From assembly GCA_902784065.1 (NCBI GenBank), contig CACZTJ010000040.1, positions 1-42,445 of the forward strand: DNA of 42,445 bases, given 5' to 3'. Every line of letters begins with the position of its first letter. Position 1 is the stretch's first letter. This document shows, one piece after another, positions 33,409-42,219 of the stretch. The translations under genes were made by a program, and so were the position numbers. The notes below the pieces were generated by a model. It had not been told where the DNA came from. It saw only the letters and a program-made list of their open reading frames with translations, and ran no database searches. Source of the DNA: an uncultured Prevotellaceae bacterium (GTDB lineage: Bacteria; Bacteroidota; Bacteroidia; Bacteroidales; Bacteroidaceae).

Positions 33409-33525
33409 TCAGAAAAGCATTGGCCCGAATCCCATGCAACTCGTGGTGGAGAGTGCCGTCAGGAAGGCTGTGAGAGCGGCTACTACGACCTTCACCGCGA
33501 TCTCAACGATGCGATTGTTCTTCAT
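33409..33525 (-). CDS. Smalltalk-type mini-protein (38 residues)
   Basis: The minus strand encodes 38 residues beginning MKNNRIVEIAVKVVVAALTA and ending TTSCMGFGPMLF: one hydrophobic helix with a serine/threonine-flanked cysteine, the layout of the Bacteroidota 'smalltalk' family, whose members lie next to HU-family genes. GGAAGGGGGTG stands just before the ATG as a strong ribosome site. It starts 14 bases after the HU stop, in the same operon. Function is unknown; membrane or lipoprotein location is inferred from the helix and cysteine. Confidence 0.82.
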   Translation of the reverse strand: MKNNRIVEIAVKVVVAALTAFLTALSTTSCMGFGPMLF

Positions 33526-33539
33526 ACGCACCCCCTTCC

Positions 33540-34103
33540 TTAATCATCATCGATGGGACTGTCATCACCGCCACCGTTGCCTCCGGTGTTACCACCCTGA
33601 TTGGTGCTGCCGCCATTGCTCCCTGAGCCTGAACCGCTACTGCCGTTCTGACTGCCTGAGCCGGTTGACTCGCTTTCAGAGCTCTGCAGCGACTCGATGT
33701 TAATAAACTCGGCCTTCTTCAGGAACTCACGGCTGGAGATGTTCTCCTCGGTAGTCTGCTCGGGCAGGAATCGGATGTGCAGTGCCTTCATGTGCTTGCT
33801 TACCGAATAGTCCTCCTTTTTCAGCGCGCCGCCCTTCTCGTTTTCGAGCGTAGTGTAGAACGTGCCGAGGCCCTCGATCTTCACCTTCTTCGAATTGAGC
33901 AGCATCTCCAGCATGCAGCTGCGGAACTTCTCCAGCACGCCATACACTACGTCGGGGGTGTAGATAGAGCCGTGCTCCGAGATGTGATTAGCCAACTTGC
34001 GCGTGTTCAGGGTCTCCAGCGCCTTCACCCTTGCGAACCACTTTCCGAATGCCTTTGAGCCATCAGCCAGGTTCTGCTTCACTTCATACAAAATCTTTGC
34101 CAT
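33540..34103 (-). CDS. HU/IHF-family DNA-binding protein with disordered tail
   Basis: A 187-residue HU-like protein. Residues 1-125 hold a Bacteroidota-type HU fold (start AKILYEVKQNL, NTRKLANHISEHGSIYTPDVVYGVLEKF, then KKVKIEGLGTFYTTLENEKGG with the beta arm). Residues about 140-187 are a Gly/Ser/Asn-rich tail ending in DDSPIDDD, probably disordered. These long HU variants, with a smalltalk gene, are frequent in Bacteroidota near VirE/DUF3987-type genes; no such gene is present beside it here. Transcription from the -7 box at 34280-34287 gives a leader of about 170 bases. Confidence 0.88.
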   Translation of the reverse strand: MAKILYEVKQNLADGSKAFGKWFARVKALETLNTRKLANHISEHGSIYTPDVVYGVLEKFRSCMLEMLLNSKKVKIEGLGTFYTTLENEKGGALKKEDYSVSKHMKALHIRFLPEQTTEENISSREFLKKAEFINIESLQSSESESTGSGSQNGSSGSGSGSNGGSTNQGGNTGGNGGGDDSPIDDD

Positions 34104-34279
34104 AATAAATGTGTTTTTGATAGTATTAGATTACTTTTCGACCAGCTACATCGGGTGGCCGACTCCCGCTTTGTTTGTCCGGACAGTGCAAGGGTGGTGC
34201 AAGGTGAATGCAGAGCCGAGCTCGCTCGAGCTATGCTGAGCCGCAGCCCACACTCGCAGAGCATTTCCCTAATGCTCTG

Positions 34280-34287
34280 CAAAGGTA
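34280..34287 (-). promoter_or_regulatory. -7 box TACCTTTG of the HU-smalltalk operon
   Basis: TACCTTTG followed by GCA on the minus strand, 177 bases before the HU ATG. The leader contains AGCTCGAGCGAGCT (about 34219-34232), a small inverted repeat, so post-transcriptional control is possible. Confidence 0.6.
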
Positions 34288-34461
34288 CAACATTTCTCGT
34301 GCGCTTCCAAATTTCGGGCATCGATTTGGGGCAGTTTTCAGCACGAATTTGATGAATTTGAACGAACCGTAATTTCGAGCCCTCGAATCCGTATTTTTCG
34401 AGGCTTTGATATTACGTTTCGTCGCAAACGATAAACATTCGGCATTTTCGTCCACGTCACA

Positions 34462-34608
34462 TTGTAACAATGTAACTTTGTAACATTAAGCCCATGCCGA
34501 AGTGCAGACTATAATAGTTAGAATAATAATAATTATAATTATTAATATTCTAAAGTAATAATTCCATAAAATGAAAATCCTTATTGTTACATTGTTACAT
34601 TGTTACAA
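34462..34608. repeat. Symmetric structure: three iterons, 36-bp palindrome, three inverted iterons
   Basis: TGTAAC occurs at 34463, 34471 and 34479 (8-bp step). GTTACA occurs at 34586, 34594 and 34602 (8-bp step), the inverted form. Between them 34518-34553 is a 36-bp A/T-only-rich palindrome (TTAGAATAAT to ATTCTAA) with one mismatch pair. Both pairs share a centre at about 34535, within one base. This fits a dimeric or multimeric protein binding and melting the AT-rich core, as at a replication or plasmid-like origin or an operator. The rest of 34104-34756 holds only the HU and island promoters and no convincing gene. Confidence 0.85.
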
Positions 34609-34734
34609 AGTGACAATTTGTTTGTCATATGTGTCAACAGTGTGCTTCAAGGGTGATAGTTATTTTAAAGAGGTTTTTTTAATTAAATAATGTGTAAATT
34701 TGTGGAAATGTGTTTTAGTTTCGATAATATTTCG

Positions 34735-34742
34735 TATCTTTG
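34735..34742 (+). promoter_or_regulatory. -7 box TATCTTTG of the island operon
   Basis: TATCTTTG ends 14 bases before the ATG at 34757. It is the only strong TAnnTTTG box before the island genes; later gaps in the operon are 12 bases or less. Confidence 0.7.
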
Positions 34743-34756
34743 TGCGCTATAATAGT

Positions 34757-35014
34757 ATGCGTATGAGATTACAAATATCTGAGGGTAATCCCTATCAATA
34801 TATAGATGGCCTGTTTGAGGTTGCTAATGAGCAAACTGCAAACTTGCTACAATTATGGGCAGATACGAAAGGCTTTTGTGAAGTTTCTCACGATGAGGCT
34901 TGTGGCATGGGTTTTTCGGAGTTGGCTGAATGGTCTAAGTCAGAAACGGATTTGCTTTACTGCATAGATGATGTAGTGTTGGTGTGTCTAAACAAAGACG
35001 GCATTGTGGACTAG
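34757..35014 (+). CDS. Small acidic protein, first gene of the island operon
   Basis: An 85-residue acidic, cysteine-containing cytoplasmic protein (LQISEGNPYQYIDGLFEVANEQ at the start, SKSETDLLYCIDDVVLVCLN near the end). No family recognised. The frame continues upstream, but the ATG at 34757, just after the -7 box, is the sensible start; ATG 34763 is possible. It ends ten bases before the NurA-like gene. Small acidic proteins leading nuclease operons can be inhibitors or regulators; that is only a suggestion. Confidence 0.6.
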   Translation: MRMRLQISEGNPYQYIDGLFEVANEQTANLLQLWADTKGFCEVSHDEACGMGFSELAEWSKSETDLLYCIDDVVLVCLNKDGIVD

Positions 35015-35024
35015 TGTTGTAGAT

Positions 35025-36200
35025 ATGGGTAAGATTCTCCAATATATAGCAAAAGAGACACAAGGTGAGTGTTTTACTTCTTTCAAATATTGCTATGACA
35101 ACATGGCTACTCCCCATATTGAATATGAGGCTGGTGAGAGTTCATACAAAAATTTGAAAGATTACGCAGAAGATGTTCGTGACCCCAAATCTCGTGACAT
35201 GACTGAGCGTGCAAGAATCTGCCGCCAGGGGCCACCACTCTTCAAATACTTTCTTGATGGTTCACGTCGTGTATACAAAGTAGATGACATCCAATACGAC
35301 AAGAAGGTATACCCCATTATCAGCGGTCAGATTTCTGTCGCTTGTTGCGGACGTGAAATGGATGATAAAATGAAATTCAAGTCATTCTCACATGTTGACG
35401 AAGAAGCATACCCTGTACTATGTATGCCTATCACCGCCAATGGCGAAGGAGGCATAGATCATAATGTGTTCTTCCGAAATCTATGTGACAAAATTAACGA
35501 GCAACCTCAGTTTAAGGCAGCTGGTGTGCATCTGGAAAAGATCCTTTACTACTTAACACAGACGGAGGGGCGAGAAACGCTGGAAAACAAAGGTATCGCC
35601 AAGATTCAGGATGAGATGATAGAATGCGAAAAGCGCATTGTGGCTCGTATGATGTCAAAGCACCTGTTGACACAAGACAGCTATCTCATCAAAGATGGTT
35701 CAGTACAATATAAGCCGATGAAGACTGGCGACTTTAAAGAGTTAGCCCGCATAAGGAACAACTATCGTCACGTTGTCGGCGTATCGAAGATTTTCAATCC
35801 TAACATTATGCTTGATGCAAAAGGACAAAGTTTTGCTGGTTCTATAGCGAAATTACCATTATACCACCGTACTCCTGCAATTTTATGGAGTCCTGGTGAT
35901 GAATGGGGTAACGTCAAGTTTGCAATATGGTATGTTCGTATTCGTGATCGCCGTCACACCTCAACTCCCTATTCTGGCATACAGAAAATTGAGAAGATGC
36001 TGATGACAGGCCATGAAGAAGAATACGGCTTATCTACAGACGAAATAGATACTATTACTGCCAACATCATAAACGAACGCAACCCTGTATGTTATGGTTC
36101 GGATGCTCGTTGGGCAAATCATCTCTACCCAGTCTATATGACTGAAAGCTACTGCAAAAGCAGATTCAAAAGTGATTACTACTTCATCAATCTTTTTTAA
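35025..36200 (+). CDS. NurA-like nuclease
   Basis: A 391-residue protein with the motif order of NurA, the RNase H-fold 5'-3' nuclease that works with HerA in archaeal DNA-end resection. Visible: FLDGSRR at 77-82 (metal aspartate D78) followed by a strand ending ISGQISVACCG; LIKDGSVQYKP at 221-231 (second motif with D224); HVVGVSKIF at 249-257 (conserved lysine); a late strand VKFAIWYVRI at 297-306; and LYPVYMTESY near 367, in the place of the NurA final motif (LYP...A/E-H). The last motif lacks the usual histidine. It directly precedes a HerA-like gene (12 bases), which strengthens the call. A TTG at 35004 also opens the frame; ATG 35025 is preferred. Confidence 0.75.
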   Translation: MGKILQYIAKETQGECFTSFKYCYDNMATPHIEYEAGESSYKNLKDYAEDVRDPKSRDMTERARICRQGPPLFKYFLDGSRRVYKVDDIQYDKKVYPIISGQISVACCGREMDDKMKFKSFSHVDEEAYPVLCMPITANGEGGIDHNVFFRNLCDKINEQPQFKAAGVHLEKILYYLTQTEGRETLENKGIAKIQDEMIECEKRIVARMMSKHLLTQDSYLIKDGSVQYKPMKTGDFKELARIRNNYRHVVGVSKIFNPNIMLDAKGQSFAGSIAKLPLYHRTPAILWSPGDEWGNVKFAIWYVRIRDRRHTSTPYSGIQKIEKMLMTGHEEEYGLSTDEIDTITANIINERNPVCYGSDARWANHLYPVYMTESYCKSRFKSDYYFINLF

Positions 36201-36212
36201 TCCCCAAGCGAT

Positions 36213-37886
36213 ATGGAAACAATAGGAAAGATAATAGCAACGGAAAAACAACCCTCAACAATTGAAGAATTCACCTTCTGGACTAAGAAAGACCTGAAGT
36301 TGAAACCCTTTGATGTTGTAGTGGTAGACCACATAAAAGATGCAAATGGTGAATCTTCTAAGACTTTTGGAGTTGTAGAGGAAATCTCACACATAACAGA
36401 TTCACCCAGTGCTCTGGCTGGTTACATTTCAAGTGATTTTGGCGACATTAATTCTGAAGCCTATACAGAACGTATTGGTATGAATTATGTGAAATGTAAA
36501 GTAGTAGGTAACGATAAAGGGATCTATGTACCAGTTCAGGAAGGGAAAAAAGTCTTTCTTGCCAGCGAAGAGCAGATTATGGAGGCTCTTGGTTTGAAGG
36601 ATGTGAAGAATCCACTTCCTGCTGGTTATATTGAAATGTATGATGGTGCAAATAAACAAACTTTACCTGTACACTTCAATTCTCATTTTTTGATTGGACC
36701 AGAAGGTGCCCACCTTAATATTGCTGGTATTTCTGGCTTGGCTTCGAAAACTTCATACGCAATGTTCTTGATGAAGGCAATTCAAGACGTGGCTTTGAAA
36801 GAGAAGAAAGAGTCAGTGGCATTTATAATGATGAATGTGAAAGGTACTGACCTTCTGAATATTGACCATCTGAATGAACGCAAAGATGAAATTGAAGAGA
36901 TTCGTCCTGTATATGAGAAATTAGGGCTTGACATGAAGCCTTTCCAAAACGTGAAATACTATTATCCGTATTCTAAGGACTTCACGGCATATACATATGA
37001 GAAAGAGAAGACTATTAAGAATAGAATGGAAGCTGGCATAGCCTTCCAATTCAAATATCTTTTCGAGACAGATGAAGATAAAGAATGTCTGGACTTATTA
37101 TTCGCCAACATTGATGACCCCAACGAAACGATAGAGTCTATCATCAACTACATTATTTCTAATGGACAGGGATTCAAGGGTGTTGCTACATGGGAAGATT
37201 TCAAAAATGCGCTCTATAATCAAACTCAAGCAGGTAAAACTAAAGCCCAAGGTGGTGATAGTATTTCAGTTATGAGTTGGCGCAAGTTCTATCGCTTGTT
37301 CAACAAAAGTTATCAGAAGTGCCAACAGATGTTCACAAATCAGTTAGGAAAAAGTGTACGCTTGCGAGACCAAGTTGAGCAGATTTCAAAAAATGATGTC
37401 ATGGTAATTGATGTCGCAAAATTAGATGAAGAATCTCAGGGCTTCGTTTTCGGAGATGTGATGCGTGCCGTGTATAATCTGAAACTTGGCTCTTCAATGC
37501 GTCCAGATGAGGAGATACCCGATCGTATCATTATCTTTATTGACGAGTTGAATAAGTATGCTTCTAATGATGTGCCAAAATCATCACCGATTCTGCGGCA
37601 GTTACTTGACATAACTGAGCGTGGTCGTTCACTTGGAATTGTCCTATTTGGCGCAGAACAGTTTGTAAGTGACATACACAAACGTGTCAAAGGTAATTGT
37701 GCTACTCAGGCATTTGGGCGAACCAATGCGATAGAAATAACGAAAGAGGATTTCCGTTTTGTACCATCCGTTTACAAGACAATGCTCACTCGACTGAAGC
37801 AAGGAGAATATATTATTCAGAATCCAGTGTTCCGCTCTATGCTGAATATCAAGTTCCCGAAACCAATATACAAATATTACGAATAA
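36213..37886 (+). CDS. HerA-like DNA translocase/helicase ATPase
   Basis: A 557-residue protein of the HerA/FtsK superfamily. An N-terminal HAS-barrel-like region (about 1-110) starts IGKIIATEKQP and is followed by an ATPase core (about 155-540). The P-loop reads GISGLASKTSY (172-182), where GK of Walker A is replaced by SK. Walker B RIIIFIDEL (438-446) is normal, and GRSLGIVLFGAEQ (471-483) is the HerA-type motif with glutamine. HerA hexamers pump DNA for the NurA nuclease. It lies 12 bases after the NurA-like gene and 6 before the GHKL gene. Low G+C like the rest of the island. Confidence 0.82.
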   Translation: METIGKIIATEKQPSTIEEFTFWTKKDLKLKPFDVVVVDHIKDANGESSKTFGVVEEISHITDSPSALAGYISSDFGDINSEAYTERIGMNYVKCKVVGNDKGIYVPVQEGKKVFLASEEQIMEALGLKDVKNPLPAGYIEMYDGANKQTLPVHFNSHFLIGPEGAHLNIAGISGLASKTSYAMFLMKAIQDVALKEKKESVAFIMMNVKGTDLLNIDHLNERKDEIEEIRPVYEKLGLDMKPFQNVKYYYPYSKDFTAYTYEKEKTIKNRMEAGIAFQFKYLFETDEDKECLDLLFANIDDPNETIESIINYIISNGQGFKGVATWEDFKNALYNQTQAGKTKAQGGDSISVMSWRKFYRLFNKSYQKCQQMFTNQLGKSVRLRDQVEQISKNDVMVIDVAKLDEESQGFVFGDVMRAVYNLKLGSSMRPDEEIPDRIIIFIDELNKYASNDVPKSSPILRQLLDITERGRSLGIVLFGAEQFVSDIHKRVKGNCATQAFGRTNAIEITKEDFRFVPSVYKTMLTRLKQGEYIIQNPVFRSMLNIKFPKPIYKYYE

Positions 37887-37892
37887 GCAGTA

Positions 37893-39479
37893 ATGGCAGA
37901 AAACAATAAAGCACAAATAGGAAAAGATGTTATCGAGTCGTTAACACTCGGTATGTATGAAGATTGTCGCTTCATATATCGCGAATATGTTCAAAATGCG
38001 GCAGACCAAGTGGACAAAGCTGTTGAAGAAGGTCTTTTCAATAAAGGAGAGGAACATATTCAAATAGTAATCGACCCTGACGGAAGAAACATTATCGTTG
38101 AAGACAATGCTACAGGTATATCAGAGTCAAAAGTCGTTCCCATTTTGAGGAATATTGCACATTCTACCAAGCAAAGAGGTGTTGATAAAGGATTTAGAGG
38201 AATAGGACGCTTGGGTGGTTTAGGCTATTGTGCAAAATTGAGGTTTGAGACATCATACAAAGGCGAACCGGTTAAATCCATAATGACCTGGGATGCTGAG
38301 TTGTTGAAATTTATCATTAACGACCGCGACAACCAAGAAGAGGCTGTTGAGGTATTGGAAAGGGTAACTGATACCAAAACATATAAAGAGGAAGCAGATG
38401 CACATTATTTCCGCGTGGTGATGGAAGATGTGACTTCTGATGACTTACTTGATGTTAAGAGCGTTACCGATTATCTCTCAATGGTTGCACCTGTAGATAT
38501 TAATTCAAGATTTATCTTCAGAAGTAAGATTCGAGAGTATATGAAGGAAAATAATCTCACACTTGACACTTATAACATATATATAAACGACACCCAAATA
38601 TATAAGCCATACACCAACTATATCTACGAAGATAATCGTGGCGGCAAAAAGCAAGTAGACGATATACTTGATGTAGATTTCATCATGGAAAAAGATGAAA
38701 ATGGTGAAATAATATATTGGGGATGGTACTCACTTTCTCGTTTGAATGGTCAAATGAAGCCCCTGAATATTGCTCGTGGCATCAGGCTTCGCAAATCGAA
38801 TATTCAAATTGGTGATGAAGAAATCTGCAAGAAGTTTTTTACAAAAACTGAAGATCAACGATATTCTTTTTACTACTTTGGCGAAATACATGCAGTTAGC
38901 AAAGATTTAATTCCAAATTCTCGTCGCGATTACTTTGGAGAGAATCCAGCATGCACTGAATTTGAGCGACTAATGAAACAAGACTTTCTTGATTTACGCG
39001 AGATGTGTTATGATGCATCAAAGTTTAGATCGAGTAAGAAGACTATTGCTAAAGAAAGTGAACTAAGGGAAAAAATCGGTGAGAAAGATAAGATTGGATA
39101 TACTAGTAAGAAGGAACAAGAAGATCTCAACAAGCAATTTGAAGAGTACCAGAAGAAAGCTGGACAAGCAAGGAAGCAGTTAGAGAATGTAACCAATAAA
39201 TTACAAAATTCTAATTCCCCTCTTCGTGGTATACTTGACAGACTCGCTCCTGAGAAGAAAGATGAGGCTGAACAGCGGAGCAAAGCTAGTCCCGTAACAC
39301 CCATTGCTAATCAACAGGAAAAAACAAAGTTCAGAACGGATAATCCGATATACTCACAATACAGCAAGCAAGAAAAGAAGTTAATAGGCAGAATTTATAC
39401 GGCCATCTCCAACGCTATTACAGAAGAATTATTCAGAGACGCATTAATTAACAAGATAGAAGAGGAGTTGACACGATGA
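37893..39479 (+). CDS. GHKL (Hsp90/MORC-type) ATPase
   Basis: A 528-residue protein with an N-terminal GHKL ATP-binding fold (about 10-200). N-box: E31, N35 and D38 in REYVQNAADQ. G1 box: D71 in DNATGIS, where the first glycine of DxGxG is alanine. G2: GFRGIGRLGGLG at 100-111. A transducer-like middle follows (about 200-370), ending RRDYFG. Residues about 405-445 are a coiled coil (QEDLNKQFEEYQKKAGQ), then a linker and helical tail. Such proteins (Hsp90, MutL, MORC) clamp on nucleotide. Its stop overlaps the radical SAM start (ATGA), showing tight coupling. Confidence 0.82.
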   Translation: MAENNKAQIGKDVIESLTLGMYEDCRFIYREYVQNAADQVDKAVEEGLFNKGEEHIQIVIDPDGRNIIVEDNATGISESKVVPILRNIAHSTKQRGVDKGFRGIGRLGGLGYCAKLRFETSYKGEPVKSIMTWDAELLKFIINDRDNQEEAVEVLERVTDTKTYKEEADAHYFRVVMEDVTSDDLLDVKSVTDYLSMVAPVDINSRFIFRSKIREYMKENNLTLDTYNIYINDTQIYKPYTNYIYEDNRGGKKQVDDILDVDFIMEKDENGEIIYWGWYSLSRLNGQMKPLNIARGIRLRKSNIQIGDEEICKKFFTKTEDQRYSFYYFGEIHAVSKDLIPNSRRDYFGENPACTEFERLMKQDFLDLREMCYDASKFRSSKKTIAKESELREKIGEKDKIGYTSKKEQEDLNKQFEEYQKKAGQARKQLENVTNKLQNSNSPLRGILDRLAPEKKDEAEQRSKASPVTPIANQQEKTKFRTDNPIYSQYSKQEKKLIGRIYTAISNAITEELFRDALINKIEEELTR

Positions 39480-41413
39480 ATCGTAGAGTCCTATTATTGG
39501 AACCAAACTATAAGAACAAGTTCCCTCCAATAGGCTTGATGAAACTCGCCACCTACTTTAAGTTACGTGGTGATGACGTCGTGTTCTATAAGGGTGATCT
39601 GAAGGAGTTTGTAATCCGTCAGATTACTGATGAATGTGTAGAAAAGCTTAAACAACTTGACCCTTCTATACAATGGAGACTTCGAGCTGATCGAATAGCG
39701 CAATACATAAAATACAGGAAGCATGATGATTTAACACGTATAGGTATTAACGACTCAAAACATTATGCGCCATTGCTATATCCCTGTGTGGAATATTACA
39801 AGAAGTTTTTCCATAGCAAGGAGTATAAAAAACATCCTCGATGGGATTGGGTCGGTGTTACTACTCTATTTACTTTTTATTGGGATATAACCATCGAAAC
39901 CATTGAGTTTGCCAAACTGATGGTAAAGGATAGAAATAATTTGATGGTTGGTGGTGTATTGGCCTCTATACAGCCGGAACAAATTGAAAAGGCAACTGGT
40001 ATAAAATCGCATTGTGGAACATTGCATACAAAATGTATTGACGGTAAAGGTGGCGACATTGATCCAGACAACCCTTACATCATAGATGAATTGCCTTTGG
40101 ACTATTCAATACTTGACGAAATAGACTATGTCTATCCTGATGGTGGCTCATACTATAGTTATAGTACACGTGGTTGTATACGTCATTGCCCCTTCTGTGC
40201 CGTTCCTACATTGGAACCTCAATACCAGGAATATCTGCCACTAAAAGAAAGAATTACTCGGACAGCTAGATATTATGGAGAGCAGCAGGACCTTCTCCTA
40301 ATGGATAATAATGTGCTGGCTTCACCGAAATTACCAGAAATAATAGATGACATAAAATCTTGTGGTTTTACGAAAGGGGCTAAGTTTATAGAACCGAACC
40401 AGTATGAAATAGCAATTAGAAATCTGCGACGGGGAGTTAATGACAGAGCTTATGTCAGAAAGTGTTACTATTTATTGAGTGAACTTAATGATATGCGAAG
40501 TCTCAGTGAAGAAGTGAGAACACGGATTTATAGCATAAGGGAAAAGCATGGATTGTTGCATCCTGAAACATGTACGAAACAGGCCATTGAGGAAACATAT
40601 AAAGATTTTGCTCCATTTTTTGAAAGAAAATATGCGAAACAGAAAGGACGTTTAAGATATGTGGATTTCAACCAAGGAGTTGATGCAAGATTATTTACGG
40701 AAGAAAGAGTAAAACTTCTTTCTGAAATCCCTATACGCCCATTAAGAATCGCTTTTGATGATGTAAAGACAGAGAAAGCTTATGTTAAGGCTTTGAAGAT
40801 GAGCGTGAACCACGGGATGAGGAATTTCTCAAATTATCTGCTATATAACTTCAAGGATAAACCAGAAGACCTGTATCACCGCCTACGCATAAATGTCGAT
40901 TTATGCGAAGAGCTTGATGTCGATATCTATTCTTTTCCAATGAAGTATCACCCAATTAATGGCGAGCATAGCCACGATAGAGATTATATCGGTGAACATT
41001 GGAATAGGAAATACATACGTGCAGTACAGGCTATTCTGAATGCCACGAAGGGCAAGATAGGCAGAGGCATGTCATTCTTCGAAAGAGCTTTTGGTCGTAC
41101 TGAAAAAGAATATATGGAAATGCTTCTGATGCCAGAAACATTCATAATCTTCCGTTTCTTCTTTGAAGAGATTGGTTATACTGCCCGGTGGCGTGGTGCT
41201 ATGTATGAACTCTCTGATGGTGAGCGTGAGGAGTTGTATCCACTGATATTTAAGAATGATTTTAATCATATTGAGGAACTGACAAATAATGAGAAGTTCC
41301 TTAATATATTAGCTTTTTATAAAGATTATCGAAAAGATATTGCTGACCACAAATCTGAACTCTTTAAGATGAAACAAGAATACGAAGCAAGGCATAAAAC
41401 AGATATTCAATGA
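39476..41413 (+). CDS. Large radical SAM protein with B12-binding-like N-terminus
   Basis: A 645-residue radical SAM protein. The start, VLLLEPNYKNKFPPIGLMKLATYFKLRGDDVVFYKG (residues 5-40), has the Rossmann-like pattern of B12-binding domains, but the cobalamin histidine motif DxHxxG is absent. The cluster ligands are C234, C238 and C241 in TRGCIRHCPFC. Later segments such as VDFNQGVDARLF and IAFDDVKT resemble rSAM barrel strands. A helical C-terminal half (about 400-645) is unlike any family I know. It is coupled on both sides by ATGA overlaps, so it belongs to the island's system. Substrate unknown. Confidence 0.83.
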   Translation: MNRRVLLLEPNYKNKFPPIGLMKLATYFKLRGDDVVFYKGDLKEFVIRQITDECVEKLKQLDPSIQWRLRADRIAQYIKYRKHDDLTRIGINDSKHYAPLLYPCVEYYKKFFHSKEYKKHPRWDWVGVTTLFTFYWDITIETIEFAKLMVKDRNNLMVGGVLASIQPEQIEKATGIKSHCGTLHTKCIDGKGGDIDPDNPYIIDELPLDYSILDEIDYVYPDGGSYYSYSTRGCIRHCPFCAVPTLEPQYQEYLPLKERITRTARYYGEQQDLLLMDNNVLASPKLPEIIDDIKSCGFTKGAKFIEPNQYEIAIRNLRRGVNDRAYVRKCYYLLSELNDMRSLSEEVRTRIYSIREKHGLLHPETCTKQAIEETYKDFAPFFERKYAKQKGRLRYVDFNQGVDARLFTEERVKLLSEIPIRPLRIAFDDVKTEKAYVKALKMSVNHGMRNFSNYLLYNFKDKPEDLYHRLRINVDLCEELDVDIYSFPMKYHPINGEHSHDRDYIGEHWNRKYIRAVQAILNATKGKIGRGMSFFERAFGRTEKEYMEMLLMPETFIIFRFFFEEIGYTARWRGAMYELSDGEREELYPLIFKNDFNHIEELTNNEKFLNILAFYKDYRKDIADHKSELFKMKQEYEARHKTDIQ

Positions 41414-42219
41414 TAATAGACAGCTCTAAGCATAATGTACCGGCAGTTATTAACGAAGACTACGAAGGGTTCTTTCGCCAAGAACTCATAAACTATCTTC
41501 ATTCCCCTGAGTGGAATAATGTTGAAACTTCATTCAAGCGTGAACTTCAACTCCACATCACCCCTGGCGACTTGGAAATGCTGAAGAAGTATCTTCGTGA
41601 ACAAAGAGACAGTAATTTAGAAAGATTTAACAAGTCTGGCATAAGTTGGTTTTGGAATAAGAGTTTCATCGCAAAAGAGAATCGTTTTGACGAAATTGTA
41701 TTCATTAAGAAGTTGTATATGGCCTCCGATGGCATGATTGATTCCAAAGAGTTGAATGAGTTCTTTGTATATTTTTGCATGAACAGAATGATTGAGAGCA
41801 TTCTCAAGGGTGCACTGGAATACGAGGAAAAAAGGCATTACGGTTCATTCAAGGTTTTTATAAACTATGGTGAAGTTAAATTCGGCGGCAATGAACCAGC
41901 CAACACCGAAGAGAATGTGAATGATGAAGATGAGACTATATTAAAGAATATCATTTTTAACTCCAAAGTTTTCGATACAAATGAGAAATTACTCAGGCTT
42001 CGCAGAGTAATAGCCCATAGCATAGACATGGGTGAATACAATGCGATGTTTGGTGAGCCAAATCCGAGCACTATTGATCCAGATGTGCAAGGTGAGTGGT
42101 ATTACTTGATGAAAGCCTTAGAGGAGTCGGAGGTGGCGAAGAAGTTCTCTGTGCCAAGTTTCATAGACCAGATGATAGACTGGTATCCGTGGAAAGATGG
42201 AAAAATCTATCTCGCATGA
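41410..42219 (+). CDS. Unrecognised soluble protein of the island operon
   Basis: A 269-residue hydrophilic, mostly helical protein. No signal peptide or membrane segment. Notable stretches: RELQLHITPGDLEMLKKYLREQRDS, read here in parts as helical, an acidic TEENVNDEDETIL linker near 170, and VPSFIDQMIDWYPWKDGK at the C-terminus. I recall no family with certainty. The ATGA overlap with the radical SAM gene implies joint function. Its end overlaps the next small frame by 23 bases. Confidence 0.72.
   Translation: MIIDSSKHNVPAVINEDYEGFFRQELINYLHSPEWNNVETSFKRELQLHITPGDLEMLKKYLREQRDSNLERFNKSGISWFWNKSFIAKENRFDEIVFIKKLYMASDGMIDSKELNEFFVYFCMNRMIESILKGALEYEEKRHYGSFKVFINYGEVKFGGNEPANTEENVNDEDETILKNIIFNSKVFDTNEKLLRLRRVIAHSIDMGEYNAMFGEPNPSTIDPDVQGEWYYLMKALEESEVAKKFSVPSFIDQMIDWYPWKDGKIYLA

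Noticed and set aside
34155-34352. 65-codon plus-strand frame antisense to the HU leader
   Set aside because: It overlaps the HU promoter and leader, has no -7 box or ribosome site, and shows no recognisable pattern.
39476-41413. Viperin-like antiviral radical SAM enzyme
   Set aside because: It is far longer than prokaryotic viperins, has a B12-fold-like N-terminus, a different sequence around the cluster motif, and no nucleotide kinase gene next to it.
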